The notes under the pieces: model-generated
What the model saw: only the letters and a program-made list of their open reading frames with translations
Database searches by the model: none
Told to the model about the DNA's origin: nothing
Shown here: piece after piece, positions 9,206 through 18,134 of the stretch
Layout: every line of letters begins with the position of its first letter
How positions within the stretch are numbered: position 1 is the first letter of the stretch
Translations under genes and position numbers: made by a program
NCBI RefSeq assembly: GCF_036226745.1
Contig: NZ_CP109013.1
Span: forward strand, 8,455,660 to 8,519,659
From: Streptomyces sp. NBC_00683
Lineage (GTDB): Bacteria > Actinomycetota > Actinomycetes > Streptomycetales > Streptomycetaceae
Direction: 5' to 3'
Length of the DNA stretch: 64,000 nt

Positions 9206-10453
9206 GTGCGTATCTCGACACTTCTGCGCTCGGGCCCCGCAGCGTGGGCCGCCCTGGTCCTGGTTCCCGTACTGGTGTGGTTCAGCGCCCAGAACACCGA
9301 GTCCACCATCGCCTACTGGCCTTCCATCAGCTCCCAGACCACCATCGTCGTCGGCTTCATCAGCGCCGCGTGCGGGGCGGGAGCGGCCTGGGAAGCAGCC
9401 CGGCTCAAACAGGGCGGGATCACGGTACTGGCCCCGGCCCGCGGGTTGCTCAGCGTGGCGGTCCTGCATCTCGGCCCCGTCGCCGTACTCGGCCTGATCG
9501 CGATGATCGCCCCCTTCGCCGTCATCGTGACATCGGTGGCCTCCACCCCCGGTTTCCCGAACCCGGCGATCCTCGCCGTCTCCTACAGCGTGGTCCTGGC
9601 ACACATCGCTCTGGGCTGGTTCGTCGGCGCCCGCATGCCGAAACTCCTCGGCGCCGCCACCATGCTGATCTTCGGATACCTCTGGGGATTCTGGCCGGCT
9701 GCTCTGGGGGGTCTGCCCTGGCTGCGCCACCTCAACGGACAAGGCGTCACAGAGTGCTGCGGGCTGGACCAGGAACCCTCCATCCGCAGCCTGGCAGCTA
9801 CCGTCACCTTCTCCCTCGCGATCGTGACGGCTGTCGTCCTCAGCTCAGCGCTCCGCCACCGCCTCTGGCGCCCCGTGCTGTCACTGACCGGGTTCACCGT
9901 GGCCACCGCCGTGGCGCTCACCCTGGCCGTTCCCCTCGACTTCCAGGGCACCCAGGCCCGCGACACCGCACTGCGCACCTGCTCAGGGCAGAACCCGCAG
10001 ATCTGCCTGTGGCCCGAGCAGAACGCCCGACGAGCAGACATCAGCCACTGGGCCGAGACGACCACCGCCCAGCTGGCAGCCGTCGGCGTCACCCCGGCCC
10101 GGCAGGTGGAGTTCGGAGACCCCCAGCCCGACAAGACCAACGTCGCCTCGAACATCGCCACCAGCCCACTGCCGAACGAAGCACCCCCGTGCGCCCTGCG
10201 CCAAGGCGCCGCCTATCCCGGCGACGAAGCCATGGTCGCCATATACGCCTGGCTCTCCCTCACCGGCGGCGTCCCCAAGAGCGACCTTGCCCAGCGCTGG
10301 CCCCACGAAGCCATCACTCTCGCCGAGCAGATCCGCGCGCTGCCCACCCAGGCCCAGCACGCTTGGTACGAACGCAACATGCGCTCTGTCCACGACTGCG
10401 CCGTACTGCCCGACCTTGCCCCCGCCTCCTACACCAAGGCAGCCGCATCGTGA
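9206..10453 (+). CDS. ABC transporter permease-like membrane protein
   Basis: The 415-residue protein starts with GTG three bases after the ATPase stop. The N-terminal half has about six hydrophobic segments (for example LVLVPVLVWFSA, AVLHLGPVAVLGLIAMI, LLGAATMLIFGYLWGFW). The C-terminal ~170 residues form a soluble, probably extracytoplasmic domain with Cys pairs (ALRTCSGQNPQICLW, ECCGL). It is likely the first membrane component of the exporter. The last codons overlap the next gene (GTGA), indicating translational coupling. Confidence 0.75.
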   Translation: MRISTLLRSGPAAWAALVLVPVLVWFSAQNTESTIAYWPSISSQTTIVVGFISAACGAGAAWEAARLKQGGITVLAPARGLLSVAVLHLGPVAVLGLIAMIAPFAVIVTSVASTPGFPNPAILAVSYSVVLAHIALGWFVGARMPKLLGAATMLIFGYLWGFWPAALGGLPWLRHLNGQGVTECCGLDQEPSIRSLAATVTFSLAIVTAVVLSSALRHRLWRPVLSLTGFTVATAVALTLAVPLDFQGTQARDTALRTCSGQNPQICLWPEQNARRADISHWAETTTAQLAAVGVTPARQVEFGDPQPDKTNVASNIATSPLPNEAPPCALRQGAAYPGDEAMVAIYAWLSLTGGVPKSDLAQRWPHEAITLAEQIRALPTQAQHAWYERNMRSVHDCAVLPDLAPASYTKAAAS

Positions 10454-11058
10454 ACTGGTGGCACCGCGCACACGCCACACCCCTCACCACAGCAGTGCTC
10501 ATCGTGACCATGCTGCTGGTACCGCTCCTGGGCGGCTCCGCCCTGCCGATCCCCTCCCTGCTCGGCGGGATGAGTGCAGGAATCCCCGTAGCCCTCGTAC
10601 TCCCCGCTATCCCCGCGGCCTTCACTCTCTACGCGCTCAACCGGGTTCCACGCCTTTACGACACCACCGCGGTCCGTCCCGTAGCCCGATACCAGGCCGG
10701 CATGCTGACAGCAGCTGCGCTACTGGCCACCCTCCTCGGCCTCGGCGCCGCCTACGCGGCGGACTCATCCATGTCCCTCGCCGCGGCACGGAATCTCCTC
10801 GGATACCTGGGCACCGGGCTCATCGTCCAATACCTCGCCGGCCACGTGTACGGTCCGCTGACCGTCGCCCTCGTGCCCGTTGTCTGTGCACTCATCGGCC
10901 TCGGTCCCGGAGGACGCCCCTTCCCCTGGACCTGGCCACTGCACGAACCGAGCTCCCCTATCGCCGCCGCCGCCTCCCTGCTCCTGCTCACCGCAGGGAT
11001 CGCGGCAACGACACTTCTTGCGCCTCGACGAGCTGCGTCGCGACCGGCAGCTGTCTGA
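10450..11058 (+). CDS. ABC transporter second membrane protein
   Basis: The GTG at 10450 overlaps the previous stop by four bases. The 202-residue product begins VNWWHRAHATPL and has about five to six transmembrane helices (TAVLIVTMLLVPLLGG, GMLTAAALLATLLGLGAAY, PIAAAASLLLLTAGIAATTL). It is probably the second half-permease of the exporter encoded by the two preceding genes. Family name not recognised. Confidence 0.7.
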   Translation: MNWWHRAHATPLTTAVLIVTMLLVPLLGGSALPIPSLLGGMSAGIPVALVLPAIPAAFTLYALNRVPRLYDTTAVRPVARYQAGMLTAAALLATLLGLGAAYAADSSMSLAAARNLLGYLGTGLIVQYLAGHVYGPLTVALVPVVCALIGLGPGGRPFPWTWPLHEPSSPIAAAASLLLLTAGIAATTLLAPRRAASRPAAV

Positions 11059-11299
11059 CCGCCATGCCGTAACAGAGGCGCGTTGAGCCGGCGAGGACGA
11101 CGCTGATGGGCTCCACGAGGGAAGCCTGAATATTCAGCGGGTAGAACGTCGTGGAACGCCTGGAGGATCAGGCAGTCTTACTGACTTCCTGGCTTTGTTC
11201 ACCGGTTTCGGTTCTGGCTCAGCTTCTGTGGTTCAGCCACGCTGAGTGACCGGATCGGCTCGGGAGTGACCAATCCCGGTGGCGAGAACGAACCGCTGG

Positions 11300-11854
11300 T
11301 CAGTCCCCCGCCCCAACGGCCGACCCCTTGTGAAGGAACTGCTTCGCTGCCTCAACTGCTTCCCCGTTGAGTTCCTCGACGGAGACGCCCCAGCTCTCCT
11401 CCCAGCCGTCCAAGTTGTGCGCGCAGTGGACGAGGGGTTCCAGTTCCACGGGGTAGCCGAGGTCATAGGCGATGTCTGCCCAGATGAGGTGGGTGCCGAC
11501 TGCGGGATCCAGGGATCCGTCTGCGATCTGACCGGCGACCCAATGGGCCATGGCCCACTTCGCGGCCCGAGGGTCAGCGGGCGGGTGGAAGAGCAGTCCC
11601 AGCTCCTCCAACACCTGGTCGAAGAGAGCCGGAGCCTCGGGCTCTTCGCTCCGGAGGAGACCGGCCAGCATCGCGAGGGAGGGACTCTCGACCCCGGCGA
11701 TCAGCGCGTCCAGCCCAGCATGGATGAGCCGGTCCGACCCGACGTGCCTACCGAATGCCCTCTCGCGCGCCATGTGGTTGAGCTGCTTGAGAGCGTCGTC
11801 GCGGGTCATCACAGTCTTCTCGATCGGCCATCCGGGAGAAGGAGACTCGCACAT
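11300..11854 (-). CDS. Conserved hypothetical protein, 184 aa
   Basis: An all-helical acidic protein with DALIAGVESPSLAMLAGLL, ALFDQVLEELGLLF and WAMAHWVAGQIADGSLD. A better start may be the ATG at 11809 (MTRDDALKQL). I recall similar Streptomyces proteins near toxin/immunity-type genes, but no function is known to me. It is bordered on both sides by transposon debris. Confidence 0.6.
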   Translation of the reverse strand: MCESPSPGWPIEKTVMTRDDALKQLNHMARERAFGRHVGSDRLIHAGLDALIAGVESPSLAMLAGLLRSEEPEAPALFDQVLEELGLLFHPPADPRAAKWAMAHWVAGQIADGSLDPAVGTHLIWADIAYDLGYPVELEPLVHCAHNLDGWEESWGVSVEELNGEAVEAAKQFLHKGSAVGAGD

Positions 11855-11898
11855 TCTCAGACTGTGCTGCCATCGAGTTCCTCCTGCGTGTTCGCCGA

Positions 11899-12435
11899 TC
11901 AGGACATGAGAACCCGTTTCCGCAGGAGGGCGAAGCCCGCGCGACCGAACATCTGGCGCTTGAGCATTTTGATCCTGTTGACATGTCCTTCAACGATGCC
12001 TGAGTTCCAGGGCAGGGTCAGGCCGGCGATGACGGCGTCCCGGTCTCGTTCGAGTCCTGTGGCGAGGGTGTGGAGGCTGGGGGGGTCGTCCTGTCGGACG
12101 GCGTCGAGCCAGTCCGGCAGCTGTTCGCCCTGGCGCTCGGACAGCATGGTCGCGAACGACCGGACGTGGCGGGTGAGGGCGGCGATCTCAGGGCAGTTGG
12201 CTGAGATGTTCTTGAGCTGGAGTTGCTCCGGGTCGGTCAGGGTCTCGGGGCGGCGGAGGATCCATCCGGCGACTGAGCGAGGCCGGGCCGCCACCGGACG
12301 GGGTGATGTCCGTTTGAGGTGCAGGTAAGCACGGACGTGTCCGTAGCTTCCCTGGTAACCGAGGGGGACGACCTCCTCCCATAGCTTTCAGGCGTTGGTG
12401 CAACCCTCACTCCAGCGGTCGTCGAGGTAAGGTCG
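11899..12435 (-). mobile_element. ISL3-family transposase, C-terminal remnant with internal stop
   Basis: Reading from 12435 down, the frame goes through PYLDDRWSEGCTNA, a TGA in place of Trp, then KLWEEVVPLGYQGSYG, GWILRRPETLTDPEQLQLK, and the C-terminal signature IVEGHVNRIKMLKRQM to a stop at 11899. The upstream half of the transposase is absent and has been replaced by the end of another gene at 12436. Confidence 0.75.
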
Positions 12436-12645
12436 CGTGTTGGTATCCCAGGCCACGTCGTCATCAACGGTCCACTCCACATAGTGCTCGCGGCCCACTT
12501 CTGTCGGGTCGCCGCACCAGAGCGCCACGACGGTGCCCACCTCCGAGCGCACCCGGACCGTCGTGGGCCCGCAGGGGGCCTGTCGCACTGCTTCGACCTG
12601 TACCAGCATCCCGCAAGCCATGAGTGCCTCGAAGCCGGCCGCCAT
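12436..12645 (-). pseudogene. Hypothetical gene 3'-truncated by ISL3
   Basis: About 70 residues starting MAAGFEALMACGMLVQVEAV continue to WTVDDDVAWDTNT, where the frame runs into ISL3 sequence. Valine- and Trp-rich with no recognised domain. The start is two bases from an IS5-type terminal repeat at 12647. It is probably not functional. Confidence 0.45.
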
Positions 12646-12734
12646 CTAAGGGCTGTCCCGCAAATGATCTTTCGTGTGCGACGCTCGGTTCAGGCGCGCG
12701 GCCTCGTCGGCCTCCGCTCGTGTGCTGCGTTGCT

Positions 12735-13052
12735 TCAGGTCCGGGCGGGGAAGTCAGGGTGGTCGGCGTAGGGCAAAGCAAGGTCACGCAAGTCGTGGCA
12801 CGGCCAGGGATCGCGGGCGTGGCGGGCCAGGATGCGCCGCTTGGCCTCGATCTCGCGCAGGACGCGGGCCGGGTCGTGCAGGGCCACATGCAGAGCGATC
12901 GTGGGGTGGAAACCGGGGACGTCCACCTGACAGAAATCGACCGTGTCTCCGTGGGCAGACCACTCCCCGCATCCGTCACCGTCGCAACGCCGGGCCAAGT
13001 CGGCCTCCTCGCCCAGCCGCGCCTCAATGAACCTCACCAGCTCTTTAGTCAT
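12735..13052 (-). CDS. DUF6221-family protein
   Basis: Starting at the ATG at 13052 (MTKELVRFIEARLGEEADLA), the 105-residue protein has the pattern I associate with DUF6221: an N-terminal F(I/L)xARLxEEE helix, HDPARVLREIEAKRRIL in the middle, then PCHDLRDLALPYADHPDF at the C-terminus. These small actinobacterial proteins are often found in phage and mobile contexts; function unknown. A longer open frame upstream to 13493 is the antisense of the transposase and is rejected. Confidence 0.65.
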   Translation of the reverse strand: MTKELVRFIEARLGEEADLARRCDGDGCGEWSAHGDTVDFCQVDVPGFHPTIALHVALHDPARVLREIEAKRRILARHARDPWPCHDLRDLALPYADHPDFPART

Positions 13053-13107
13053 AGAGGCATTCTCGATGTTGTGCAGGGCGCCATGGAACGATCTTGCGGT
13101 GGCTGGT

Positions 13108-13865
13108 GTGATCACGGCGTCAGAGCCGTCTTGGATAGCCCCCTTCAGCGGGCTGAGCCCGCGGTCCTTCGGGAAGCTGGTGACCGCGCTGCGCCGTGAA
13201 GGCGCAGACCCGGTTCGCAAGGGACGCCCCTGGTCACTCCACTTGGAGGACCGGTGCTGCTCGCGGCGGCCTACTGGCGAACGAACTTGACGATGCGCCA
13301 ACTCGCCCCGCTCTTCGGCATATCGAAGTCCGCGGCCGACCGGATCATCGACCACCTCGGCCCCGCGCTCGCCCTGAGGCCCCGCAAGCGGTTCCGCAAG
13401 GACGCCGTGCTCATCGTGGACGGCACCCTGGTGCCCACTCGCGATCACACCGTTGCCGAGCAGTCCAAGAACTACCGGTACTCCACGAACCACCAGGTCT
13501 TCATCGACGCCGATACCCGGCTTGTCGTGGTGATCGGCCGGCCCCTTCCCGGGAACCGCAACGACTGCAAGGCGCGGGAGGAGTCAGGTGCGACGGCTGC
13601 CGTGGGCAAGACCATGACGATCGCCGACGGCGGCTATCCGGGCACAGGACTCGTCATGCCTCATCGCCGCCGCCAAGGCGAAGAACTGCCCGACTGGAAA
13701 CAAGCCCACAACACGTCCCACAAACAGGTCCGCGCCCGTGTCGAGCATGTCTTCGCCCGCATGAAGACCTGGAAGATCCTCCGCGACTGCCGCCTCAAGG
13801 GCGATGGCGTCCACCACGCCATGCTCGGTATCGCCCGCCTGCACAACATCAACCTCGCCGGATAG
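13108..13865 (+). pseudogene. IS5-family transposase, split by a -1 shift
   Basis: The frame from GTG 13108 (VITASEPSWIAPFSGL) reaches HLEDR near 13250. There the second frame takes over one base back (VLLAAAYWRTNLTM) and runs to NLAG-stop at 13865. The DDE parts are visible as VLIVDGTLVPT, GGYPGTGL and RVEHVFARMKTWKIL. The shift could be a base loss or a programmed -1 frameshift, as reported for some IS5 subgroups. Confidence 0.7.
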
Positions 13866-13943
13866 ACGACCGGTCGGGTCGATCACCGACCGCGTCCGCA
13901 CCAGGCAGAGACCAATTACGGGACAGGTCTTAGGGTGCGGAGT

Positions 13944-14777
13944 ATGAGCCAGAGCCCCGTCGACCCCGTCGCGCACAACCGCCTCGCCTGGGACCGTGAG
14001 GTGGAGAAGGACAACGAGTGGTCACGCCCGGTCGGCCCCGAGGTGATCGCGCAGGCGCGGGCCGGCCAGTGGTCCATCGTCCTGATCGGGTACGAGCCGG
14101 TCGACCCGACCTGGTTCCCGCCGGAGATCGCCGATTGCGACGTGCTCTGCCTCGCCTCCGGCGGCGGGCAGCAGGGTCCGGTGCTGGCCGCGGCGGGCGC
14201 GCGGGTGACCGTCTTCGACAACTCGCCCCGTCAGCTGGTGCAGGACGAGATGGTCGCGGTGCGGGAAGGACTCGACCTACGCACCGTGCTCGGCGACGCG
14301 CGCGACCTGAGCCCGTTCCCGGACGCCTCGTTCGACCTTGTCGTCCACCCGGTCTCCAACCTGTTCATCCCGGAGCTGGCGCCGGTCTGGCGCGAGTGCC
14401 ACCGCGTGCTGCGCCCCGGCGGGACGCTGCTGTCCGGCTTCCTGAACCCGGACGTCTACCTCTTCGACGCCGAGTCCTTGGAGGCGCGCGGCGAGCTGAT
14501 GGTGCGCCACCGCCTGCCGTATAGCGACCTCACCCACCTGGAGCCCGCCGAGCGGCAAAGGTTGTGGGGCCTCGACGCGCCGGTGGAGTACAGCCACACG
14601 CTCACCGATCAGCTGGGCGGGCAGATCGCGGCGGGCTTCGTCATCACCGGCTTCGCCGAGGCACCGCACCACTCGGAGGCCACCGCCGGCTGGCTCTCCG
14701 GCTACTTCGCCACGAAAGCGGTCAAGCTTGCTGGTGCCGTCACTGACCCTGCACCGGCCGGGCCAGGTCAGCAGTAA
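13944..14777 (+). CDS. Class I SAM-dependent methyltransferase
   Basis: The 277-residue protein (ATG 13944, MSQSPVD) has the class I methyltransferase order: motif I-like VLCLASGGGQQGPVLAAAG with an acidic post-I VTVFDNSP, then LGDARDLSPFPDASFDLV (motif II/III region) and LRPGGTLLSGF. A GTG nine bases earlier is possible. The substrate is unknown; small-molecule methyltransferases of this shape are common. It begins just beyond the right end of the IS5 element, so its promoter may have been replaced. Confidence 0.8.
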   Translation: MSQSPVDPVAHNRLAWDREVEKDNEWSRPVGPEVIAQARAGQWSIVLIGYEPVDPTWFPPEIADCDVLCLASGGGQQGPVLAAAGARVTVFDNSPRQLVQDEMVAVREGLDLRTVLGDARDLSPFPDASFDLVVHPVSNLFIPELAPVWRECHRVLRPGGTLLSGFLNPDVYLFDAESLEARGELMVRHRLPYSDLTHLEPAERQRLWGLDAPVEYSHTLTDQLGGQIAAGFVITGFAEAPHHSEATAGWLSGYFATKAVKLAGAVTDPAPAGPGQQ

Positions 14778-14988
14778 GACCGGCTGGCGGCTGGCGGCTG
14801 GGTCAGGTGGGCCCGGAAGATGACGAACGAGAAGCGGCGCCCGCCCCACTCCTCGTCGTACAGGGGGTGCACAGGCTCCTCTCCGGCCGCGCAGGCAGTG
14901 GTGGGGGAGCACCCCCGGGGAGCGAGAGGCGACTTCACGTCACCACAGGGGGTTGTATGAGCACGGACAGCCGGATAGGACTGTCCGC

Positions 14989-15339
14989 GTGACTGATCAA
15001 CGCAGCTTCGCCCGTACCGTCATCGCGCTCTCCCTGGCCGTGATCGCCTGTTGTGCGCTCACTTTCACCATCATGCTGTTGGCCGGGAGTCCCGCCGTGC
15101 AGCCGCAGCGCGTTCTGGATCAGGACGCGCTGGCGCGGGCGGTACTCAACAACGTCAACTCCGCCGACTTCGCCGAGCCCCCGACCATCGACGATGTCAG
15201 CTGCCCCGCTTCCATCCCCGTCGAGGCCGGCCGGGAGTTTAAGTGCAAGGTCAACGGCGTCCGCGACGGCAACAGCAGCGGCCTTGCCTGGGTCAAGGTG
15301 AAGATCGAGGACGATCAGGGCGACCTGTCACTGGGCTGA
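14989..15339 (+). CDS. DUF4333-domain membrane-anchored protein
   Basis: From GTG 14989 the 116-residue product has one N-terminal membrane helix (VIALSLAVIACCALTFTIML). An extracytoplasmic part follows with the DUF4333 pattern: VSCPASIPVEAGREFKC, two Cys residues near 75 and 90, and a closing beta-strand WVKVKIEDD. DUF4333 proteins are secreted or lipid-anchored actinobacterial proteins of unknown role. Its end overlaps the convergent acetyltransferase gene by 47 bases. Confidence 0.65.
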   Translation: MTDQRSFARTVIALSLAVIACCALTFTIMLLAGSPAVQPQRVLDQDALARAVLNNVNSADFAEPPTIDDVSCPASIPVEAGREFKCKVNGVRDGNSSGLAWVKVKIEDDQGDLSLG

Positions 15340-15913
15340 CGAACGGCAGAGCGAGCGGGACCGCAGCCGTGACATCAGGTCCGTCCCGGCCCTCGCGCCA
15401 CTCATCTTCAAGGACGCTGAAGATCTCGGAATCCCGCCAACCGTCCCGGATCAGCGCGGTGTGACGGAGGCGGCCTTCGCGTGTCATGCCGAGCTTGCCG
15501 AGCACTCGTGCCGACCCGAGGTTGCGGGGGTCACAGGTGGCATAGACGCGGTGGAGCCCAAGATCCTCGAACCCTCGCGTCAGTAGTTCGTTGCCGATCG
15601 CCGTGCCGATACCTTGGTCCCAAACCCGAGGGTGCACGGCATAGCTGATCTCGCCTTGACGTTGTCCCCGGCTCCGGACGTGAAGCACCCCCATGCCGAC
15701 CACGTCGCCCTCGACACGCGCTGCATACGAGAACCGCCGCTGCGATGGGTGCGACCACGCCTCGACCGCATCCGCTACGAAAGCGTGCGTTTGCTCTTCG
15801 GTGTTCGGCCCCCAAGCCTGGAAACGGCAGGCCTGAGCGAGGGAAGCCCAAGAGTGGACAGCTCGCCAGTCCGCGAGCTGGATTCTGCTCAAGGTCACCG
15901 CATGTCCAGCCAC
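15293..15913 (-). CDS. GNAT acetyltransferase (RimJ/RimL-like)
   Basis: The 206-residue protein carries the RimJ/RimL-type GNAT pattern: ISYAVHPRVWDQGIGTAIG (acetyl-CoA binding loop) and VYATCDPRNLGSARVLGKLG, which are motifs A and B of N-acetyltransferases, followed by DSEIFSVLEDEW. The C-terminal ~35 residues, which overlap the DUF4333 gene, are Pro/Arg-rich and probably not part of the fold. The substrate is unknown. Confidence 0.8.
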   Translation of the reverse strand: MAGHAVTLSRIQLADWRAVHSWASLAQACRFQAWGPNTEEQTHAFVADAVEAWSHPSQRRFSYAARVEGDVVGMGVLHVRSRGQRQGEISYAVHPRVWDQGIGTAIGNELLTRGFEDLGLHRVYATCDPRNLGSARVLGKLGMTREGRLRHTALIRDGWRDSEIFSVLEDEWREGRDGPDVTAAVPLALPFVSPVTGRPDRPRSSP

Positions 15914-16020
15914 AAGCTGATCTTGCCAGGTGAAGTCGCGCCGATCTGCAGCAGTTCGTGAACCAGCCGCCGTGGGTCGCGCGCCCTGGCCGACGAGGAG
16001 GGCAACTTGACGTCGCCAGC

Positions 16021-16170
16021 CGCAGCATCAACGCCCGCGGCGTCTGGGGCCGCGCCGTCGACGCCTGGATCGAGGAGGACCTGGCCGAGCTCGACGTGAT
16101 CTGGGATCAGATCATCGAAGACATCGGCTCCGAGTACGACGCGTACAGCAACGTCTCCTCCATCGGCTGG
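16021..16170 (+). pseudogene. tpg: tpg (telomere terminal protein) 3' fragment
   Basis: About 50 codons (SINARGVW, VDAWIEEDLAELDVIWDQ, SEYDAYSNVSSIGW) align by eye with the C-terminus of the intact tpg at 62814 (SVQARYVW, VEAWAKRDLETLDEIWDD, SDYAAYAYVGSIG). The N-terminal 140 residues are missing and the frame runs on without a tpg stop. It is a decayed second copy of a telomere gene located 48 kb inside the present end. Confidence 0.7.
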
Positions 16171-16429
16171 GCAGCCGGCACGGAACAAACCCTTCCGGCA
16201 TCCCAGGGGCGACCTGAAGTGTCGACCGGCGCCATCTCAAGCAGCGGTGGGCACTACCTCCGACACCGAGGCGAGAGCACGGGGACGACGCCGCGGGCAT
16301 CCGGCACGGCAGAGTCAGCTGCCTCCTTGTCCTACGGGACGGGAGGATCCGCCTTCCTGTGGACTGATCGTGTCAGACGGGTTGAGGTTGATCTCAGGTG
16401 GTGCGGCGGGAGTAAGCCCGCCTGAGGCA

Positions 16430-16870
16430 GGCTGGATGGGCGCACGCACGACCGCAGTGGGGAGGGGTCTGGATCCGAGGATGCTGATACGGATCCGAGT
16501 GGTCAGGGTCGTTTCCGTCCGGGGGGCTTGGCTGTCCGGCTGATGGCCTTCGGCGTGCACGGGGCAGTCGGCCCCCATCGTGCAGACCTCTGACGGAAGG
16601 GAAGGCATCGGGGGAGGCCGTTTGGTGAAGGTAAGAGTCCGGGCAGGCGCGCGCGGGTGGGGCGCTGCCGGTTCGCCCCGGGGCGCCATCCAGTCGCCGT
16701 TCAGCGGTGGCACGGATGGCGGCGCTGCGGGACGGGGCCACGCCCCAGAGGCCCGCCGGGGAAGAGGAGGCCGTCCGCCGACGCCGGGTACGCGCAGGGG
16801 CAGGGTGGGGGTGTCCACTGGGGGGACGGGCGGGGTGATGGCGGCGAGGGTGTGCGGATCCAGCGGGGGA
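16430..16870. other. No supported gene
   Basis: Both strands have long open frames rich in Pro, Arg and Gly, the usual shadow of very high GC. None has a recognisable domain or a convincing start, and no RNA gene or clear repeat is seen. Confidence 0.4.
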
Positions 16871-16872
16871 GG

Positions 16873-17037
16873 CAACGCTGGGTAGTAGAGCGCGCGTTCG
16901 CCCACCTGAACTGGTTCCGCCGACTTCGGGTCCGCTGGGAGATCCGCGACGACATCCACGAAGCCTTCCTCACCCTCGGATGCGCACTCATCTGCTGGCG
17001 GCGACTGCGCGCTTTGGCAACCGGTGCCGTGGGCTAA
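16873..17037 (+). mobile_element. IS5-family transposase C-terminal fragment
   Basis: The frame VERAFAHLNWFRRLRVRWE, then HEAFLTLGCALICWRRL to a TAA-stop near 17037, is the C-terminal end of an IS5-type transposase including the region of the catalytic Glu (VERAF). Everything upstream is absent. Confidence 0.65.
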
Positions 17038-17040
17038 CTA

Positions 17041-17326
17041 GTGCCGGATCAAGCAACGTTTGCCCTGTTGTGATGTGACGCGCCGGCCGGGTGCTGTGCC
17101 GCACGGCGTGTGACGGTCACCCTGTCGGGGTGGCAGAACGAGTACGCGTGCGCGAGATCGATGACGCAGAGTTTTCACGGCCCTGCGCTACTTCACCCTC
17201 GACGGCACGGACCACGCCGATCACAAAGAGCAGGGCAGCATGATCCGCCGCTACATCATCTGGCGGAACAACCACGCTGCTGACCAGCGCCTCCGCATGG
17301 TCGTGGCCGGAGCGAATGTCGCCTGA
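17041..17326 (+). mobile_element. IS630-family element with internal deletion
   Basis: A left-end-like sequence at 17041 (TAGTGCCGGATCAAGCAACG) is followed by a GTG start at 17130 encoding VAERVRVREIDDAEF, the normal N-terminus of a Streptomyces IS630 transposase. It is then joined near 17175 in another frame to the C-terminus LRYFTLDGTDHADH, MIRRYIIWRNNHAAD to a TGA at 17326. The whole DDE core is deleted. No right inverted repeat is visible. Confidence 0.65.
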
Positions 17327-17347
17327 ACCCGACCTCGTCGGCGGTCA

Positions 17348-18043
17348 CTACTGCCGGTCAGGCCACAGTCCGTCCGGCACCACGGTTGCCTGGGTCTGAG
17401 CGGCCAGCCATGTCTTAACCTCGTGCCAGGCGGCCTGTTCCTCCGCCGCGGTGCCCCACCACCAGGTGAATGGCGAGTCGTCGGACGTCAACTCCTCCCG
17501 CCACCAGCCGACGCTCTCAGTCAGATGGTGGCGGGCGACCGTGCCCCTCTCCACCTCCCAGCGGGCGAGCCACGGGGCGACTGAGGAACTCGCGGTCACA
17601 CAGCTCTCGAAGACCTCGCACGCCGGGGTCGGTGGCGACTCCATCCGCAGGGCCTGTGTCCACCACGCCTCCAGAAAACCGGCCACCGCCCCAGCCTGCT
17701 CGCGGGGCCACCGCGACCAGCCCGCCGCGGCCAGTCCACGAGCCATGAGAGCGGACTCGACCGCGCCCTCGGCGAGCACCACGACGAGCTGCGGCAGGAC
17801 GCGACGGATGATCGCGGGCTGGTCGTCCCAGTGGAAAGGATCTTTCTGCGCGACCCGGCCCACAAGATCCGTCGGGAGACGGACGTCAGGAGTCCGCAGC
17901 AGCTCGACCTCGACCTCATCGAAGCACCGGCCGCACACGGTCTCGTCCGCTTGGGCCGTCATGCCGCCGAAGGTCGTCGCGACCCTCGCCACCGCAGCGG
18001 CAAGGACATCGCCATCTGGAGAAGTCACCGTGCACCCCATCAA
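17348..18043 (-). CDS. Conserved hypothetical protein, 231 aa
   Basis: A Trp-rich, mostly helical protein with an N-terminal CGRC motif (DETVCGRCFDEVEVELL), then RVAQKDPFHWDDQPAIIRR, a long helical middle and a C-terminal TWWWGTAAEEQAAWHEVKTW. I recognise it only as a Streptomyces conserved hypothetical; the paired Cys could bind a metal with residues elsewhere. The ATG (18043) may be replaced by the ATG at 18040. It lies between IS630 debris and the inverted-repeat cassette. Confidence 0.6.
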   Translation of the reverse strand: MMGCTVTSPDGDVLAAAVARVATTFGGMTAQADETVCGRCFDEVEVELLRTPDVRLPTDLVGRVAQKDPFHWDDQPAIIRRVLPQLVVVLAEGAVESALMARGLAAAGWSRWPREQAGAVAGFLEAWWTQALRMESPPTPACEVFESCVTASSSVAPWLARWEVERGTVARHHLTESVGWWREELTSDDSPFTWWWGTAAEEQAAWHEVKTWLAAQTQATVVPDGLWPDRQ

Positions 18044-18134
18044 GACTCCAGCAGGCTGCCCCAGCCGAAGAGAGCGACGCTACCAGGCGACAACCCACCC
18101 ATCAGAACAGGGCGAACATTGCCTGATGCGGCAC

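Larger units (their letters stand above)
12647..13932 (+). mobile_element. IS5-type element bounded by TAAGRSCTGTCCCGYAA ends, with an extra gene
   Basis: The 17-base ends at 12647-12663 and 13916-13932 are inverted repeats agreeing at 14 of 17 positions. Between them lie a frameshifted IS5-type transposase (13108-13865) and, in the opposite direction, a DUF6221 gene (12735-13052). At 1.29 kb the interval is longer than the transposase alone needs. Either the ends delimit one element with a passenger gene, or they are unrelated solo ends. Confidence 0.45.

Noticed and set aside
9244..11058. A 604-codon open frame covering both ABC membrane genes
   Set aside because: Only the part from GTG 10450 has membrane-protein character; upstream it is an Arg/Pro-rich shadow of the gene at 9206.
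14795..14875. Minus-strand piece HPLYDEEWGGRRFSFVIF near the methyltransferase end
   Set aside because: It looks like the tail of a real protein, but is too short and has no start or context to report as a gene.
16315..16959. Minus-strand 214-codon Pro-rich frame
   Set aside because: Ends and starts inside shadows of other sequence, no domain, no ribosome site; its Pro richness fits composition alone.
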